Notes: generated by a model not told the origin, from the sequence alone. DNA of 64,000 bases from Scalesia atractyloides (GCA_947069175.1 CAMTDV010000019.1:74523358-74587357); one strand, 5' to 3'. Positions 23,524 through 34,527 are shown, counted from the stretch's first letter. Numbers and translations: made by a program.

Positions 23524-24239
23524 TCAGCTCAAAGGATAGATTATCAGAGGTTTGGCTTTCCCCACTAGCAGTAAAAGCATAGTTGGGTGCATATGTTTCA
23601 GATCCAAAGTTCCCACCAGATGTAATATCCCTATATAATGATCATAACATTGGTCCTTACTGCTGCCAGATCCCTTTTCTTGGCCAAAAAGAGATGTATT
23701 ACCCAATGAGTAATCATCAATCATTTTGCCAGAATCTTGCAACTTCTTTTTCTGGTTTAACTCTCTCTCATAGGTGAGGAGTATCCCATAAAGTTGTGTC
23801 AACGACATTTCTTTACACCCAACAGACTTTCTCATTACATAAGCTACAGTCTCCCACTTATCTTGTAACGATCTAAGGAAACGACTATTGACAATCGAAT
23901 TAGATAGAACCACATTAACCAGTCTAAGTTCACTGATGAGACAGCTGTAATGTTCGAACTGTTGTGTTAGAGACTCTCCTTTCAAGTGACAAAACGTTTC
24001 ATACTGCTGATTTAGAACTTCTCTATTACTTTCTATCACTTCCTCAGTCCCACCGAATTGCTCTTTAAGTGCATCCCACTATTGCAATGGAGTAGACCAG
24101 CATAAATTTCATTGGGTAAGGCCGAAGCAACTATGCTAAATGCCTTAACATCCAATTCAATTTTCTGGAAATCCTGCTCCGAAAAGTTTTTAGGATTTTT
24201 TGGCACTTGTATAGTTGGATCCTCTGTGCTTGGAACCAT
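23524..24239 (-). pseudogene. Copia gag N-terminal region (UBN2-like)
   Basis: The start at 24239 reads MVPSTEDPTIQVPKNPKNF. After a frame break at about 24040-24080 the sequence continues with YETFCHLKGESLTQQFEHYSCLI and FLRSLQDKWETVAYVM, matching the retrotransposon gag UBN2/DUF4219 family (Y..F....ES....F..L...L.........R.L..LP..W). Broken by at least one frameshift. Confidence 0.75.
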
Positions 24240-24539
24240 TGGAACGTGAGGTCCATAAGCAACAGATCTCTAGCAACCGGTGTTTTGATGAGTAAGGATG
24301 TGACCCATCCGTCGTTGCTAAATGAAATATTCATTTCTTTTGAGCATCGACGGTTTGAACAAGGATCCAGAATTTGCATCCTGTGTGTTTTGAGACATTT
24401 TCAGTTGACTTTTACAGATTTTGTTTTAAAAACTTTGAACGTAATAAAACTCTGAATATCAAGCTAAAACAACCAAACTGATTAGCAAGAGAGCTGATCT
24501 GTTGAACCAAATCGATTGTTAGATCGAATTTGATGAATC

Positions 24540-24554
24540 AAGCTCTGATACCAA
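24540..24554 (-). other. Copia primer binding site
   Basis: On the minus strand this reads TTGGTATCAGAGCTT just inside the LTR, complementary to initiator tRNA-Met. Confidence 0.85.
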
Positions 24555-24555
24555 T

Positions 24556-25171
24556 TGTTAGGATCTGAGTTTGAATTACTTGTAGTTTTTGTTTCAAAAT
24601 TGAAAATGATTGAATTAAAAGAGATTTGCAGCAGAATAATATGGAAAACTTTTACTACAAGCAATGATAGTTTGTTTTCATCATCATCATGTTTTCAAGT
24701 TGATTAACTTGCATGTGATTCACAAACTCCCCCTCAGCCTTTCAATTAAAGTTTGGTAATAAGAAAATGCAGAGAAGATGATATGCGAAAGTTGATCTTT
24801 TAATAGACAAGTTTAAAACTGTTACAGAAGTTACCTATCTATACTAACTATCTAACCACTGAGCATCTTTGATGATGTCAGGGTTGATAGTGACAGGAAA
24901 CCAATTGTAACTAACTGAAAACACTGCTAATACTAAACTATCAGTGCTTAGCACTGTTACATTGATTTAACTAAGCTAATGACTAAACTCTGATCTCTAT
25001 CCTCTGACCCTTGTAACTTTGGCAGACCTTTGAAGCTTTGTGAAGGCAGATGATAGAATAAGCAGTCTTTAGGGAAAGCAGTGTATGTACATCAGAGGTT
25101 GCAACCAAAGCTCGGATAGTGTTATTTGGCTTTGTATCATCTGTTCCTTTCATTGGGTTCAATCCCCAACA
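24556..25171 (-). repeat. Copia 5' LTR, complete
   Basis: 616 bp, TG...CA ends, followed outward by the ATACT duplication. Similarity to the left copy is high, with a few single-base changes and one extra A. Confidence 0.85.
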
Positions 25172-25577
25172 ATACTTTATACTTCACTTGTTATAAACAA
25201 GTGAAATTTCTCGTGAATTAGCAACTGGAATTTGATCGGTATTGGTTTGGTTCTTTATGGTATACGTGTAATGTTAGCACCCTGTATAATAACTAAAAAA
25301 TAAAACCTAAATAATCGATAAGCATATCGACACGTGACTTACATTAATTAAAAAACAACAGAAACGAGTATTGGTTTCGATAATAACGATACCAACACCG
25401 ATATTCGTTCGGTACAGCCTTTCATTTTCTAAAGGCCTTTCCTTTTCTATCTTCAAAGCCATGTATACATCTATAACCTAGTTAACGTTAATAATGGAAA
25501 GTGGGAAAATAATAAAAATAGATTACTTCAATAAATGACAAATGTCCTCGTACGTTTCTTTTATACATAGTATAGAT

Positions 25578-26218
25578 CAGGGCTGGCAATTATAGACACT
25601 TACACGAATACACGACACGAATCTACACGAAGTTAACAGGTATCGTGTATGGCCTTAACAAGTAACAGGTAGACATGAAAATAACCTGTTAATTTTCATG
25701 TCTAAACAGGTAAAATACCTGTTTAGTACATGTTAATACATGTTAATACATGTTACCAATTTTAATTATAAAAAAATATAATTTAGTGGGACCTTGTGAT
25801 TTGAATATCTGATCTTATTACTTATCTCTATAGTTTCCCTAACCCTTCTCGTCCCATTCCAGTGGACATTTAAAAAAAACTAATTCTTCCCTTCTCCAGC
25901 ACACTCCCAGCGACACCACCCCAACCACCGGCCGTCGAGAAGAAAAACCCATGTGAATATTGAATTGAAGATTTGAGAAGAAAGACCCATGTGAACTTTA
26001 CATTGTTTTGAATGAACTTTATGACCTTTTGGCAACCTTTGTTTCACTAAACAGGTTACTAGATATGTAATTATTGAAACATTCGTAAACATGTATCAAC
26101 AGGTATTAACAGGTAATTATCGTGTATACCTGTTAAAAACATTTCATGTTCGTGTATGGAAAACTGGACACGAAATCTTATCGTGTCGTGTTTGTGTATG
26201 GGATTTCGTGTATCATGA
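25578..26218. mobile_element. hAT-like non-autonomous element
   Basis: Starts CAGGGCTGGCAATTATAG and is rich near both ends in ACACGA/TCGTGT motifs in inverted order. Flanked by TATAGAT at 25571-25577 and 26219-26225 (7 of the expected 8 bp match). The inner part has repeats of ACAGGTA and TTAATACATG. No transposase. Confidence 0.6.
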
Positions 26219-26225
26219 TATAGAT

Positions 26226-26993
26226 ATTATTATATGAATTTAAAAGGTTCATGAACGTTAACTCAATTATGAATGTATCTTATTACTAATTCCTCTTTAG
26301 AATATTTTTTGTTTACACCTTTTAAGCTTTTAAGTTACTATGTTTTATAAAATTTTGAGTTTGGCACTTCATTGTGCTTATTTTCACCTAGTCGCGGTAT
26401 AAATTTTACTTGAACTCAAGTTGCGAAAAGTGTTGTACAAGTGATTCGGTTTACCATTTTCGTTATTTTTTTACTTTTAATATATGATGGTTCATACAAT
26501 TTTGAGTACGCTGTTGTGTCGTACTTATTTTAATTTATATCTCGACACAAATTTTACAAAAAAACCGAGTTGCAAATAGTATTGTGAAAATGATGTGGTT
26601 TACTATGGTCATTTTTACTATTACACAGTTGTGACATGCTTATTTTTATCAATGTGTTTTAAAACTTTATTAAATAACAAGCATGTCAAATATAATTACT
26701 TTTTTTTGTTCTTTATCTATCGTGACGAACTGAACTAATACCATACGAACAACATCGATATTATTATTCATTTTGTTGTGCGTTTCTATTGGTGTCATGA
26801 TGAACTGGTCCGATTGGTAAAACCGTTGCCAGTTTGCTACTATTCCTAACCGATATTAATTTAGTTGAAGATAGAGATGTATTTACACATTCATTCGTAT
26901 TTATCTCTTCCAATTATAGTGAAACAAATCGATATCCACCTAAATTCGTCACGAAGAGCAGAAAAGCAGTAGTGCGTTTATGTTGAAATGACA
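26226..26993. other. AT-rich spacer, no gene seen
   Basis: No recognised ORF or repeat end. It ends at the TTA (26994-26996) that flanks the next MITE. Confidence 0.45.
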
Positions 26994-26996
26994 TTA

Positions 26997-27293
26997 GAGC
27001 ATTCACATTCTATCCACCAAATATTGAGAGAGAGATTTTTAAATTATAAAAAGTGGTTAAAGTGGTTGTGAGTGGAGGAGAGAGAAAATGTTACTGTTCA
27101 TCTGTATATTTGGGGGAACACTGTTCATCCCGTATAATTTTTAATATATTTTAAAAGTGGTTGTGAGTAGAGGAGAGAGAAAAAGTAATAATAAAGGTAT
27201 AAAATATTATTATTTAATTGAAAGGAGAAATAAATTATAGTTATTTTTAGTGTAATTATAGTGTAAAAAATGTTGGATAGAATATGAATGGTC
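26997..27293. mobile_element. Tourist-type MITE in the methyltransferase promoter
   Basis: About 28 bp inverted ends: GAGCATTCACATTCTATCCA on the left and, reversed, GACCATTCATATTCTATCCA on the right. TTA duplication at 26994-26996 and 27294-27296. A second, internal repeat (GTGGTTGTGAGT.GAGGAGAGAGA) occurs twice. The element ends about 200 bp before the start codon of the methyltransferase gene. Confidence 0.8.
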
Positions 27294-27449
27294 TTACATT
27301 ATGCATAGAAAATTGAAATGACATTAGATTATTAGAATACATTACATTATAGATAGAAAATTGAAATGACATTACATTATTGGAAACAACAATAATAGAT
27401 AGAATATGGTACTGAGTGAAAAGACATATGTATCCCCACCATCCATCCC

Positions 27450-27456
27450 TATATAT
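27450..27456 (+). promoter_or_regulatory. TATA box of the methyltransferase gene
   Basis: TATATAT lies 41-47 bp before the start codon at 27497, which implies a short leader of about 15-20 bases. This is sequence position evidence only. Confidence 0.5.
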
Positions 27457-27496
27457 GGGGACCATTAAACATACCTCTAAAATGCACCGGTCTACA

Positions 27497-30315
27497 ATGG
27501 ACAACCGAGACGGAGAAACGCTAACGCACAGCAAAGATGCCCGGCTCGCGATCATAGAGCTCGCGAACATGATAAGTGTCCCTATGTCGCTCAATGCCGT
27601 TGTTCGCCTCAACGTCGCGGACGCTATATGGCAAAACGGCTCAAACACGCCACTCACTGCCTCCGAGATTTTATCCCGAATTCTCCCTTCCGCCACCACC
27701 GCAGATCCTGAAAACCTTCAGCGTATTCTCCGCATGCTCTCCAGTTATGGTGTTTTTCATGAGCATATCGCCTCCGGCGAACGAAGGTATGTCAATAATA
27801 TCAATCATCGCCAGAATTGAAGTTGCTATTCAAAAGAGAGTTGCACCCCAACAAACTTCTTATCTGTTTGTTTATCTGTTATTCTTATGTAATTTAATTT
27901 CTTTATTTTAATGAAAGCAAGTTCGTTTAAAGCCAAAGAAAAATAAAAAATAAATAAATTAGAGCATCTTTTATATATACATTTGATATATATAAAAAAC
28001 AACTTTTTTTAACAATAACGGTAGAGAAGATAACTTTATGACTTTATGTTACTAAAAAGTTATGGTTTAACTACCTGTGTAAATGTAAGGTTTGTCATTA
28101 TCTCACTTTAACATGTGGGATTTTATTTATCTTTTTATTTTTTTTTAATTTAAATGACAAAATTGAATATAATGAAAATAGATTTTATTGATTACGTTTG
28201 TTTTCAGATACTCGCTGACAGATATAGGAAAGACGCTAGTGACGGATGAAAACGGGTTGTCGTACGGTTCGTACGTTCTACAACACCACCAAGAGGAGCT
28301 AATGAAGGCGTGGACGATGGTGCACGAGGCGGTGGTTGATTCATCGACGGAGCCGTTCGTGAAGGCAAACGGCGGTGAAACAGCGTACGTCATGTACGGG
28401 AGGAAACCGGAGATGAACGAGCTGATGCAGAAGGCGATGTCCGGGATATCTGTTCCGTTTATGAAGGCGGTTTTGGACGGTTACGATGGGTTTAACGGTG
28501 TTGAACGATTGGTGGATGTTGGTGGGAGTGCAGGGGATTGCCTGAGGATGATTCTAGAGAAGCATTCCCATATCAAACAAGGCGTTAACTTCGATTTGCC
28601 TGAAGTTGTTGCAAAGGCTCCAAAAATTGATGGTCAGTTACGTTACACATACAGCCACAAAATTGATGGTCAGTTACGTTACATGTCACGTGATATTCAT
28701 ACACAACCACAAAGTGTATACAAAATATACGTGTAATGGTTTCTATGGGGGGTCATGTTTTTGTTGTGTGCAGGTTTGACACATGTTGGTGGTGACATGT
28801 TCAACTTTATTCCCAAGGGTGATGCAATTTTCATGAAGGTAATATTGTTAAACTGTTTTGTATTAAAATGTTTTTAATTTAATATATATGCGTTATTTTA
28901 AAATTTATTATCGTGAGTACAACATATAAAACTAGTGTTTCGAATCAAATATAAAGAATTTTTAACATACAGATAGTTAGAGTAATTTATTACTGAACTA
29001 ATGAATCTATTTTGAGTAATTATAGTTCAAACAAAATTAATTTAGCTATCTGTACCGTTTGCACGTCAAAAGCTTCTCTCTTCACATGCAAGACACGTGC
29101 TTATTTCCCCTCTATTTTTTAAACGCTCATAATATTTTCGTACGACATTATTTTTTTTTTAAATTGCTTTATAAAATCGAGTATCTTTTTGTATATTTAA
29201 TTTGAGCACCATATTGCTATATAAAATACGAGATAAAAAAACCCAAAAAATGGTCTTAGATTTCTCTATTATATAACATTTTTGTACTAGATTTTTGGGC
29301 TTGATCTTTTGTATGAAAATGTTATGAATGTTAAAAAAATAGAGGGAATATAAGCACGTGTCTTACATGTGAAGAGGGAAACTTTTGACGTTCAAACGAT
29401 ACAAATGCTAGATTTTTTGTGTTCAATTTTTTTGTACTGGATTTTTTTTGTTGAATTTTGTGCTACATTTTTGTGCTACATTTTTGTGCTGATTTTTTTT
29501 GTTGGATTTTTTTTTGTGATGATTTTTTTGTGCTAATTTTTTTACAAGAAATATTGTATTTTATTTTGTGAAAACAAAAGGGTGAGGGTTTATGTTTTAG
29601 GACCAAAATTCTTTACAAGGAGTGTCACATATCATCTTCACAATCTTCTTAGCTAGCCTATTTAGAAAAAATTCATTTTTAGTGAATCATTTCCCTCCCT
29701 GTATATGTAAATGGCCAATATAACCTGATGTATTTCTCCATCATAATGTCCTTTTGTTTAAAAAATGACTAAATTCCAATATATGCAAATGGCGAATCTG
29801 TTTTATTTCTCCATCAGGACCATCACAATGTCCTTTTGCTTAAAAAATCACTAAATTCCAACTTAACCGTGAACTGTATAGTTCCATTTCAATCTATTAT
29901 CAGCAAGGTAGTCACTTAATATGAATGTTTACAAAATGCTCTAATGACTCAATTGGCCTGCCTGCCTTTATTAGATTTCAATGGTTCACTGAGTTGTCGA
30001 TTATATTTGTTGTAGTGGGTTCTAACGACATGGACAGACGACGAAGTAAAGCAAATTTTGATCCGTTGTTTTGAAGCAATTCCAGTTGGAGGTAAGTTGA
30101 TTGCTTGTGAGCCGGTCTTGCCACACAACACGGATGATACTCACCGCACCCGAGCCTTGCTCGAAGGTGACATATTTGTGATGACCATATACCGTGCCAA
30201 GGGCAAACATAGGACTGAAGAGGAGTATCGTGAACTTGGCAAGTCGGCTGGTTTTACAAGTTTTCGAGCTATTTATATCGACTATTTCTACACTCTTCTT
30301 GAGTATAAAAAATGA
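27497..30315 (+). CDS. NANMT: Nicotinate N-methyltransferase-like (class II O-methyltransferase family)
   Basis: Four exons: 27497-27786, 28208-28632, 28774-28838 and 30016-30315. All introns are GT/AG and together they encode 359 residues, the normal family length. The N-terminal dimerisation domain has RLAIIELANMISVPMSLNAV. The SAM-binding motif I is LVDVGGSAGD at residues 198-207, followed by NFDLPEVVAKAP. Residues 261-270 read WVLTTWTDDE; ordinary plant O-methyltransferases have W.LHDW there, with the catalytic His at the position that is Thr264 here. Thr-Thr at this site and the C-terminal RALLEGDIFVMTIYRAKGKH are, as I recall, characteristic of the At3g53140 group, shown to methylate nicotinate to trigonelline. 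Substrate is therefore inferred, not proven. The start was chosen because MDNRDGE matches the family N-terminus and upstream in-frame Met codons lie above the TATA box. Introns carry retroposon and MITE debris. Confidence 0.8.
27806..27960 (+). mobile_element. Short non-LTR retroposon tail in intron 1
   Basis: CAGAATTGAAGTTGCTATTC and the following AAAAGAGAGTTGCACCCCAA match the last coding segment of the family at 16374 (RIGFAIQKGVAAQ). A similar 3' untranslated stretch (TAATTT...TATTTTAATGAA) and an A-rich end follow. Only the last 100-150 bp are present. The duplication could not be defined. Confidence 0.55.
28625..28696 (+). repeat. 36 bp tandem duplication over the exon 2 splice donor
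   Basis: The sequence AAAATTGATGGTCAGTTACG occurs at 28623 and again 36 bp downstream, each copy with its own G|GTCAG donor (28632/28633 and 28668/28669). Use of the second donor would keep the frame and add 12 residues. Confidence 0.85.
29047..29405. repeat. Foldback MITE in intron 3
   Basis: About 90 bp arms in inverted order. The left has CGTTTGCACGTCAAAAGC and GACACGTGCTTATTTCCCTC-like sequence. The right, reversed, has CGTTTGAACGTCAAAAG and the same GACACGTGCTTAT core. Possibly bounded by TA. No coding capacity. Confidence 0.7.
29410..29860 (+). repeat. T-rich and tandem repeats in intron 3
   Basis: 29410-29560 is built from variants of TTTTTTGTGCTA(C/A). 29690-29860 holds a diverged direct duplication of about 90-110 bp, with TCCATCA...AATGTCCTTTTG and TTAAAAAAT.ACTAAATTCCAA in each copy. 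Confidence 0.6.
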
Positions 30316-30556
30316 TGAGCCTCAATTGCTAGTTTTTTATGAAACATATATGCCATTATTGGACTATTAACGACTTTCAAATCGAGTGTAACTGATACAT
30401 GTGAAATGTACTTGGTACTATGTTGTTTTTTCATAAGATCAATTATGCATTCCTTATCTCTCGTGATATTTAATTTTTATTTTATTTTAGAAATGCAAAT
30501 TTTATTAACTACACATGCCGAAGAAACAAAAAGGACTATACGAAATTGAAAGTGTA
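30316..30556 (+). other. 3' flank of the methyltransferase gene
   Basis: AT-rich region expected to hold the 3' UTR. No clear polyadenylation signal was chosen. The LINE remnant begins at its end. Confidence 0.35.
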
Positions 30557-31688
30557 TCATTCCTTCCAAATAACCTCCTTGTGTTTCGGTCTACTCTTTA
30601 ACCACAAGAACCCAAATGATTTTATGTTACCAATTATTTTCGGTGATGTTTTGAAATATAGCTTCGTTTCTTGTCTTCCATATGCACCAATTATTTTCTG
30701 AAGTAATTCTTTGTAAATACCTTTTATCTTGTTTTGAAACGTGAAGCATAGACAATTCTCTAACTGAAAGTGCAAAAAATTGGGGGATCTTACACCACCC
30801 ACTAACATGTGGCTGCCATGTAACCGAGCATGATGTGAATAGGTGATCTGATTTTTCACTTGACTCCCCACATAACTTAGATGGAACCTGAATGTTTCTT
30901 TGTGCCAGTGCCCACAGTAAAGAGTAAGTAACCACCGATCCAATTCCGCCCTTCATCCGAAGATATTACATATACTTGGTACCCACTTACACCATTTAAA
31001 AACAAAGTTATTAGTGTTACATGTTTCTTTCTGCAAAAACTCCTTAACCGTCGTCTTCACCAAGAACTGATTTGAGTTTTTCCCCATCCAAATCCATGTG
31101 TCTTTAGCACAGATTCCGTTCCTCGAACTCAATATGAGTTTGTAAGGTTTCTTCCATCGCCATTTCCAAATAACATTATCATCCTGCACCTTGTGACAAT
31201 CGCTAATTCAACATATTTTTTTTACCTTCGAATGCAAACAGGGCAGGAAACCTCTGTTCTAAGGGTTCATTACATAACCAAGGATCCAGCCAAAATCATC
31301 CCATTACCAAGATTACATTTTAAAAGATTTTGAAGCTTTTTACCATCGAATATTGCATTGGGTTCATATCTGCCAGTTGTGTTTCATGCTCCTATTTAGG
31401 ATTTTTGCTAGTCGGTTACTTATTAATCCCATAAAAGGATATGATCACTTTAACTTAACCCATAGACCATGCTCTTTAGATTTAAATCGCCAAATCAGTT
31501 TTACAGGTAATGCAACCCTTTATGAATTTAAGAGGACATACGTCCAACCCACCTTTTTCTTTAGGTTTTGTAACCTTATCCCAAGCTACCCAATGTAATT
31601 TTTGTACATCATCACAACCACCCCATAAGAATGTGAAAGTCGTAGCGATATCGACTTGAAGGACTGAAACGTAATATATGGAAAACAA
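30557..31688 (-). pseudogene. L1-type LINE remnant (reverse transcriptase end and zinc-binding domain)
   Basis: On the minus strand, 31688-31482 gives FLWGGCDDVQKLHWVAWDKV followed by KEKGGLDVCPLKFI. This is the conserved 'F.WGG....KIHWV.W..VC.PK..GGLG....' of plant L1 reverse transcriptases. Further on (31189-30627) come KPYKLILSSRNG and the zf-RVT part with SEKSDHLFTSCSVTWQPH and ENNWCIWKTRNEAIF. Frameshifts and stops break it into at least four pieces. It is unrelated to the retroposon family at 16374. Confidence 0.75.
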
Positions 31689-31699
31689 AAGGGTGTAAG

Positions 31700-32160
31700 G
31701 ACTAAAATTGGTTAAAAGAGTTTAATTTGTGGGATAAGTTAGAATTACCTTTATCTGTTTCTGAAAGTTTCTTTTTTGCAAGCTACAGTAGTATATAAAC
31801 TCTTGTTTAGGTTATTAATTTTGTAATCAATTCTCTTTTCAATAATAGATAATATCAAAAAGTTTTGAACCGTGTTTCTGGTGTTACGTAATTGTGGTGG
31901 TCAGTATTTTTAGTCTACAACTGGTATCAGAGCCGGTTAAGGCTCTTGAATACTTCGTTAACAATCTGAGATAAAGTCCCACGATGAAGGTCATGAGATC
32001 ACGAAAAGAACCGAAACCAGTCGAAGGTTTCAAGTGCAGATCGCAGCAAAGAAAGTGTGAGAAGACCGGTCCAATCAGTTTCGTAGCCGAGAGAAGTAAA
32101 ACCTGCAATACTGATCATTGGAGACTTTCAAGTACTAGGAGGGATCAGGAAACTTAACTA
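31700..32160 (+). mobile_element. Copia LTR end, primer site and start of gag leader
   Basis: Sequence resembling the last part of a Copia LTR (TATATAAACTCTTG... to TTTTAGTCTACA) ends at about 31918. TGGTATCAGAGCC at 31922-31934 follows, the initiator tRNA-Met primer site. An ATG at 31984 opens only a short broken frame. The rest of the element is cut off by the next LTR at 32171. Confidence 0.6.
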
Positions 32161-32170
32161 CCAAAACTAC

Positions 32171-32540
32171 TGTTGGAAAATTTGGTGAATGGATATCTAG
32201 TGAATTATAATTTAATGAAATTATAATTATATATATATATGGAACCAATTAAGTCTAACCACCATCCAAGTCGATCTCCACCGTTGGATCATGCTGAGAT
32301 GAAATCTCAGCCCTTTAAACTACCAAAAAAAACTGCTCTAATAGAGGTTATAGGCAGTTTTCTTCCTGGTGGTTTTGCTCCAGAAAGTTAGGCCCATGAT
32401 CTCCACTCCTCTAGCAACTATTCTCCTTATTTTTAGACCCATTATCTCCAAACCAACTCCTACAATCTTCCTAGAAATCTGGGTCAGTTGAGGTGATCTA
32501 TTGCTATATAATGCACCTGCATTTAACAAGTTCAAACATA
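32171..32540 (+). mobile_element. Copia-like LTR start (truncated or solo)
   Basis: Starts TGTTGGAAAATTTGGTGAAT and for about 57 bp is nearly identical to the right LTR at 59816, then diverges into a (TA) run. A TATA-like CTATATAATG at 32503 fits an LTR promoter. No primer site follows, so the end is undefined. Confidence 0.45.
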
Positions 32541-32563
32541 TTCGATCAAGAAGTCAACAAAAA

Positions 32564-33041
32564 TATGAAGCAAACATATCAGGCACTTCAGCAAAGGTTA
32601 GTAAAAGTATTTAAAAAGTAATAGCTATTAATGTACATTGATTCGCATTTATTTTGTAGAAACCTGAGAAAAGAGTAGAGATGAAAACACGTGTTCGTGA
32701 TTCAAGTCCTTCCAAATCAGAAATTCTTCCAAAAATCAGAAGAGGGTTGATTTCAATTACATCGTTTTCATATATTTGTTTCTTATTTTCACATTATTTT
32801 TTAAACATTGTTGTTATCTTAGAAACAAAGGTGTGACAAGGTATATAAAAAGGTAGAGTCTCTTGCTAGATGAAATTGGGAAGAGGTTACTGAGTCGGCA
32901 GCGGTGATCATGAGGCCCTCCAAATTGAGCCAGAGTCCGAAGATGATGTGGTTGACACTACAGATTCAGTGGAGCATCTTTGGAAGAAGTTTAAAAATCC
33001 ACGGCGATCCCATAATCGAGTTGTCCGATGGAGTCCGTTTA
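32564..33041 (+). other. Exon-like gene fragments of unknown origin
   Basis: A block after an acceptor-like TTTTGTAG at 32660 reads KPEKRVEMKTRVRDSSPSK. Another at about 32914-33035 reads ESEDDVVDTTDSVEHLWKKF and is followed by AAAGGTAAAC, a donor-like site. Base composition is gene-like, but the frames do not join cleanly and the protein was not recognised. Confidence 0.3.
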
Positions 33042-33780
33042 AAGGTAAACTTATGTTCATGTACTTTCGTTTTTCAGTGTCCATATGCTTTGGTAGTTTA
33101 CAATCTCATCTTTAAAGCTGTATTTAAAATTTAATATTTTCTACTTCTATGTAAATATGATCATAAGAAGAGACAGTGAAGCATTATGAACAAAAGGTGA
33201 ACTCAAAGTCCATGTACTTTCTTTCATTCAATTTACAATATCATATGTGAAGTTGTAATAAAATATTCAAGCTTTCTTTTTTTTTTTATGTTAACAGGAT
33301 CAGAAGATGATGTCAAGGCGAACTCAAGTTCATGCACTTTCTTTCTTTCGGTGTACCATCTCATCTTTAAAGTTGAACTTGAAAATCTAATAAATGATTT
33401 GGATATGGTTTTCTTAAAATTGTTAATTTCTCTTAACATGTTTAGATATTTTTTGTTTATAAGAATGATGATTTGTTTTTATTCGTTTCCAAAAGATATT
33501 ATGTCCTTTTGACAGAGGTTTACATTATAGTTTTGTCTTTTTAACATTTTTACACAAGTTTTACTTCAGATTTATTAGTTTCCTAAGTGTGAGTCTAATA
33601 ACTTCTATTTAACTTTGATTTTGTGTTGTGTAAATGGGTTGTTTCAATTCGACAAAATAGGTAACAAAGAGACCGAAGCCAATACCAAAGGTATACCTAC
33701 ATCTACCCTAAGATTCATGGGTTATTAAGTTAAGTTATTGTGCCTAAATCTTTTTTTTTTTTTTTTACAAATCAACCAAG
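33030..33780 (+). repeat. Three diverged direct repeats and low-complexity sequence
   Basis: Copies of a block with (A)CTCAA.GTTCATG.ACTTTC followed by CATCTCATCTTTAAAG(T/C)TG occur near 33050, 33190 and 33325. A poly-T run is at 33751-33767. No gene recognised. Confidence 0.45.
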
Positions 33781-33935
33781 AAAACATGCTTCATGTGTTT
33801 TGCCTCTCTAACACAATCATCATAACCGTATCGATTGTATCTACACTGGTTATACAAAATGATATTCTTAGACCATAGTGCATTAGATTTTGTGACTCCC
33901 AAATTTTTATAAACAAAGATAAATAGAATCGTCGA

Positions 33936-34527
33936 TTACCCATACAACAACGGATTAGAACCCAAATAGTTCGCATGAAGGAAGTCGTCTACATCCATTA
34001 ACACCGCATCATGACCATCCTCATTTGGCGTAATCCCATTGAAATACTTCACAACTAATGACACCGAACTATTCAATTCTCTCATGTAACGACCTTCGTT
34101 TATGTACCTAACCGCAACCTCCTTGCAAAACTCAGGCAGAGAATACACTTCAACGTTATTAATCTCTGCGTTTAAAGTAGCCACTTTGCAATAATCATGA
34201 TGATGATTGGATTTAACGGATTCAACAACTCCAGCCTCCCTACTTTGACATGACTGTAACATTACAGTCAATGCAGTAAGCAAAGTCATCAATAAAACTC
34301 CGACTATCACAAGTGCGCCAACAAACACAGTTGCGGCACATGATGACATATAGATCACGGATTCCATTCTAAACTGGCTTCCCATATCTGCACATGAACA
34401 ACTCAATAGAGTAACAAAATCTTAACACGGAAACACTTATTGCCACATATAACTTACCAGATCCGTCTTCGCTTGAGAGACCGCGTGCCGAATATTCCCG
34501 CTCCATCTGATGGCCATATGCTGACAT
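33936..34527 (-). pseudogene. 5' part of HAD IIIB acid-phosphatase-like gene (At2g39920 type)
   Basis: Exon 1 (34527-34458) encodes MSAYGHQMEREYSARGLSS and a few more residues, ending at a GTAAGTT donor. Exon 2 (34387 down) continues in phase: MGSQFRMESVIYMSSCAATV, a membrane segment VGALVIVGVLLMTLLTALTV, then MLQSCQSREAGVV, DYCKVATLNAEINN and LPEFCKEVAVRYINEGRYMR. It ends at VLMDVDDFL, the first HAD motif (DxD). The frame then stops at 33936; a GTAATC donor lies at about 33949, but no downstream HAD exons were found before 32560. The family has about 280 residues, so the catalytic half is missing. Either the gene is truncated or its last exons were lost to the insertions on the left. The N-terminal half shows no frameshift. 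Confidence 0.65.

Larger units (their letters stand above)
18464..25171 (-). mobile_element. Copia LTR retrotransposon, internally deleted
   Basis: Flanked by a perfect 5 bp duplication ATACT (18459-18463 and 25172-25176). The LTRs start TGTTAGGATCTGAG and end CCCAACA. Order on the minus strand: 5' LTR (25171-24556), primer site, gag pieces, protease, integrase, partial reverse transcriptase, then the truncated 3' LTR (18986-18464). A deletion joined the middle of reverse transcriptase directly to LTR sequence at about 18986, removing the YxDD part, RNase H, the polypurine tract and about 90 bp of the 3' LTR. gag is broken into several frames. It cannot move by itself. Confidence 0.9.

Noticed and set aside
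27416..27496. Upstream ATG codons for the methyltransferase (27416 and others)
   Set aside because: They lie at or above the TATA-like box, and the added residues do not fit the family N-terminus.
30557..31190. Relationship of this LINE remnant to the retroposon family at 16374
   Set aside because: The zinc region here is the L1 zf-RVT type (HLFTSC...W), different in spacing and motif from the CPIC...HAVHC type.
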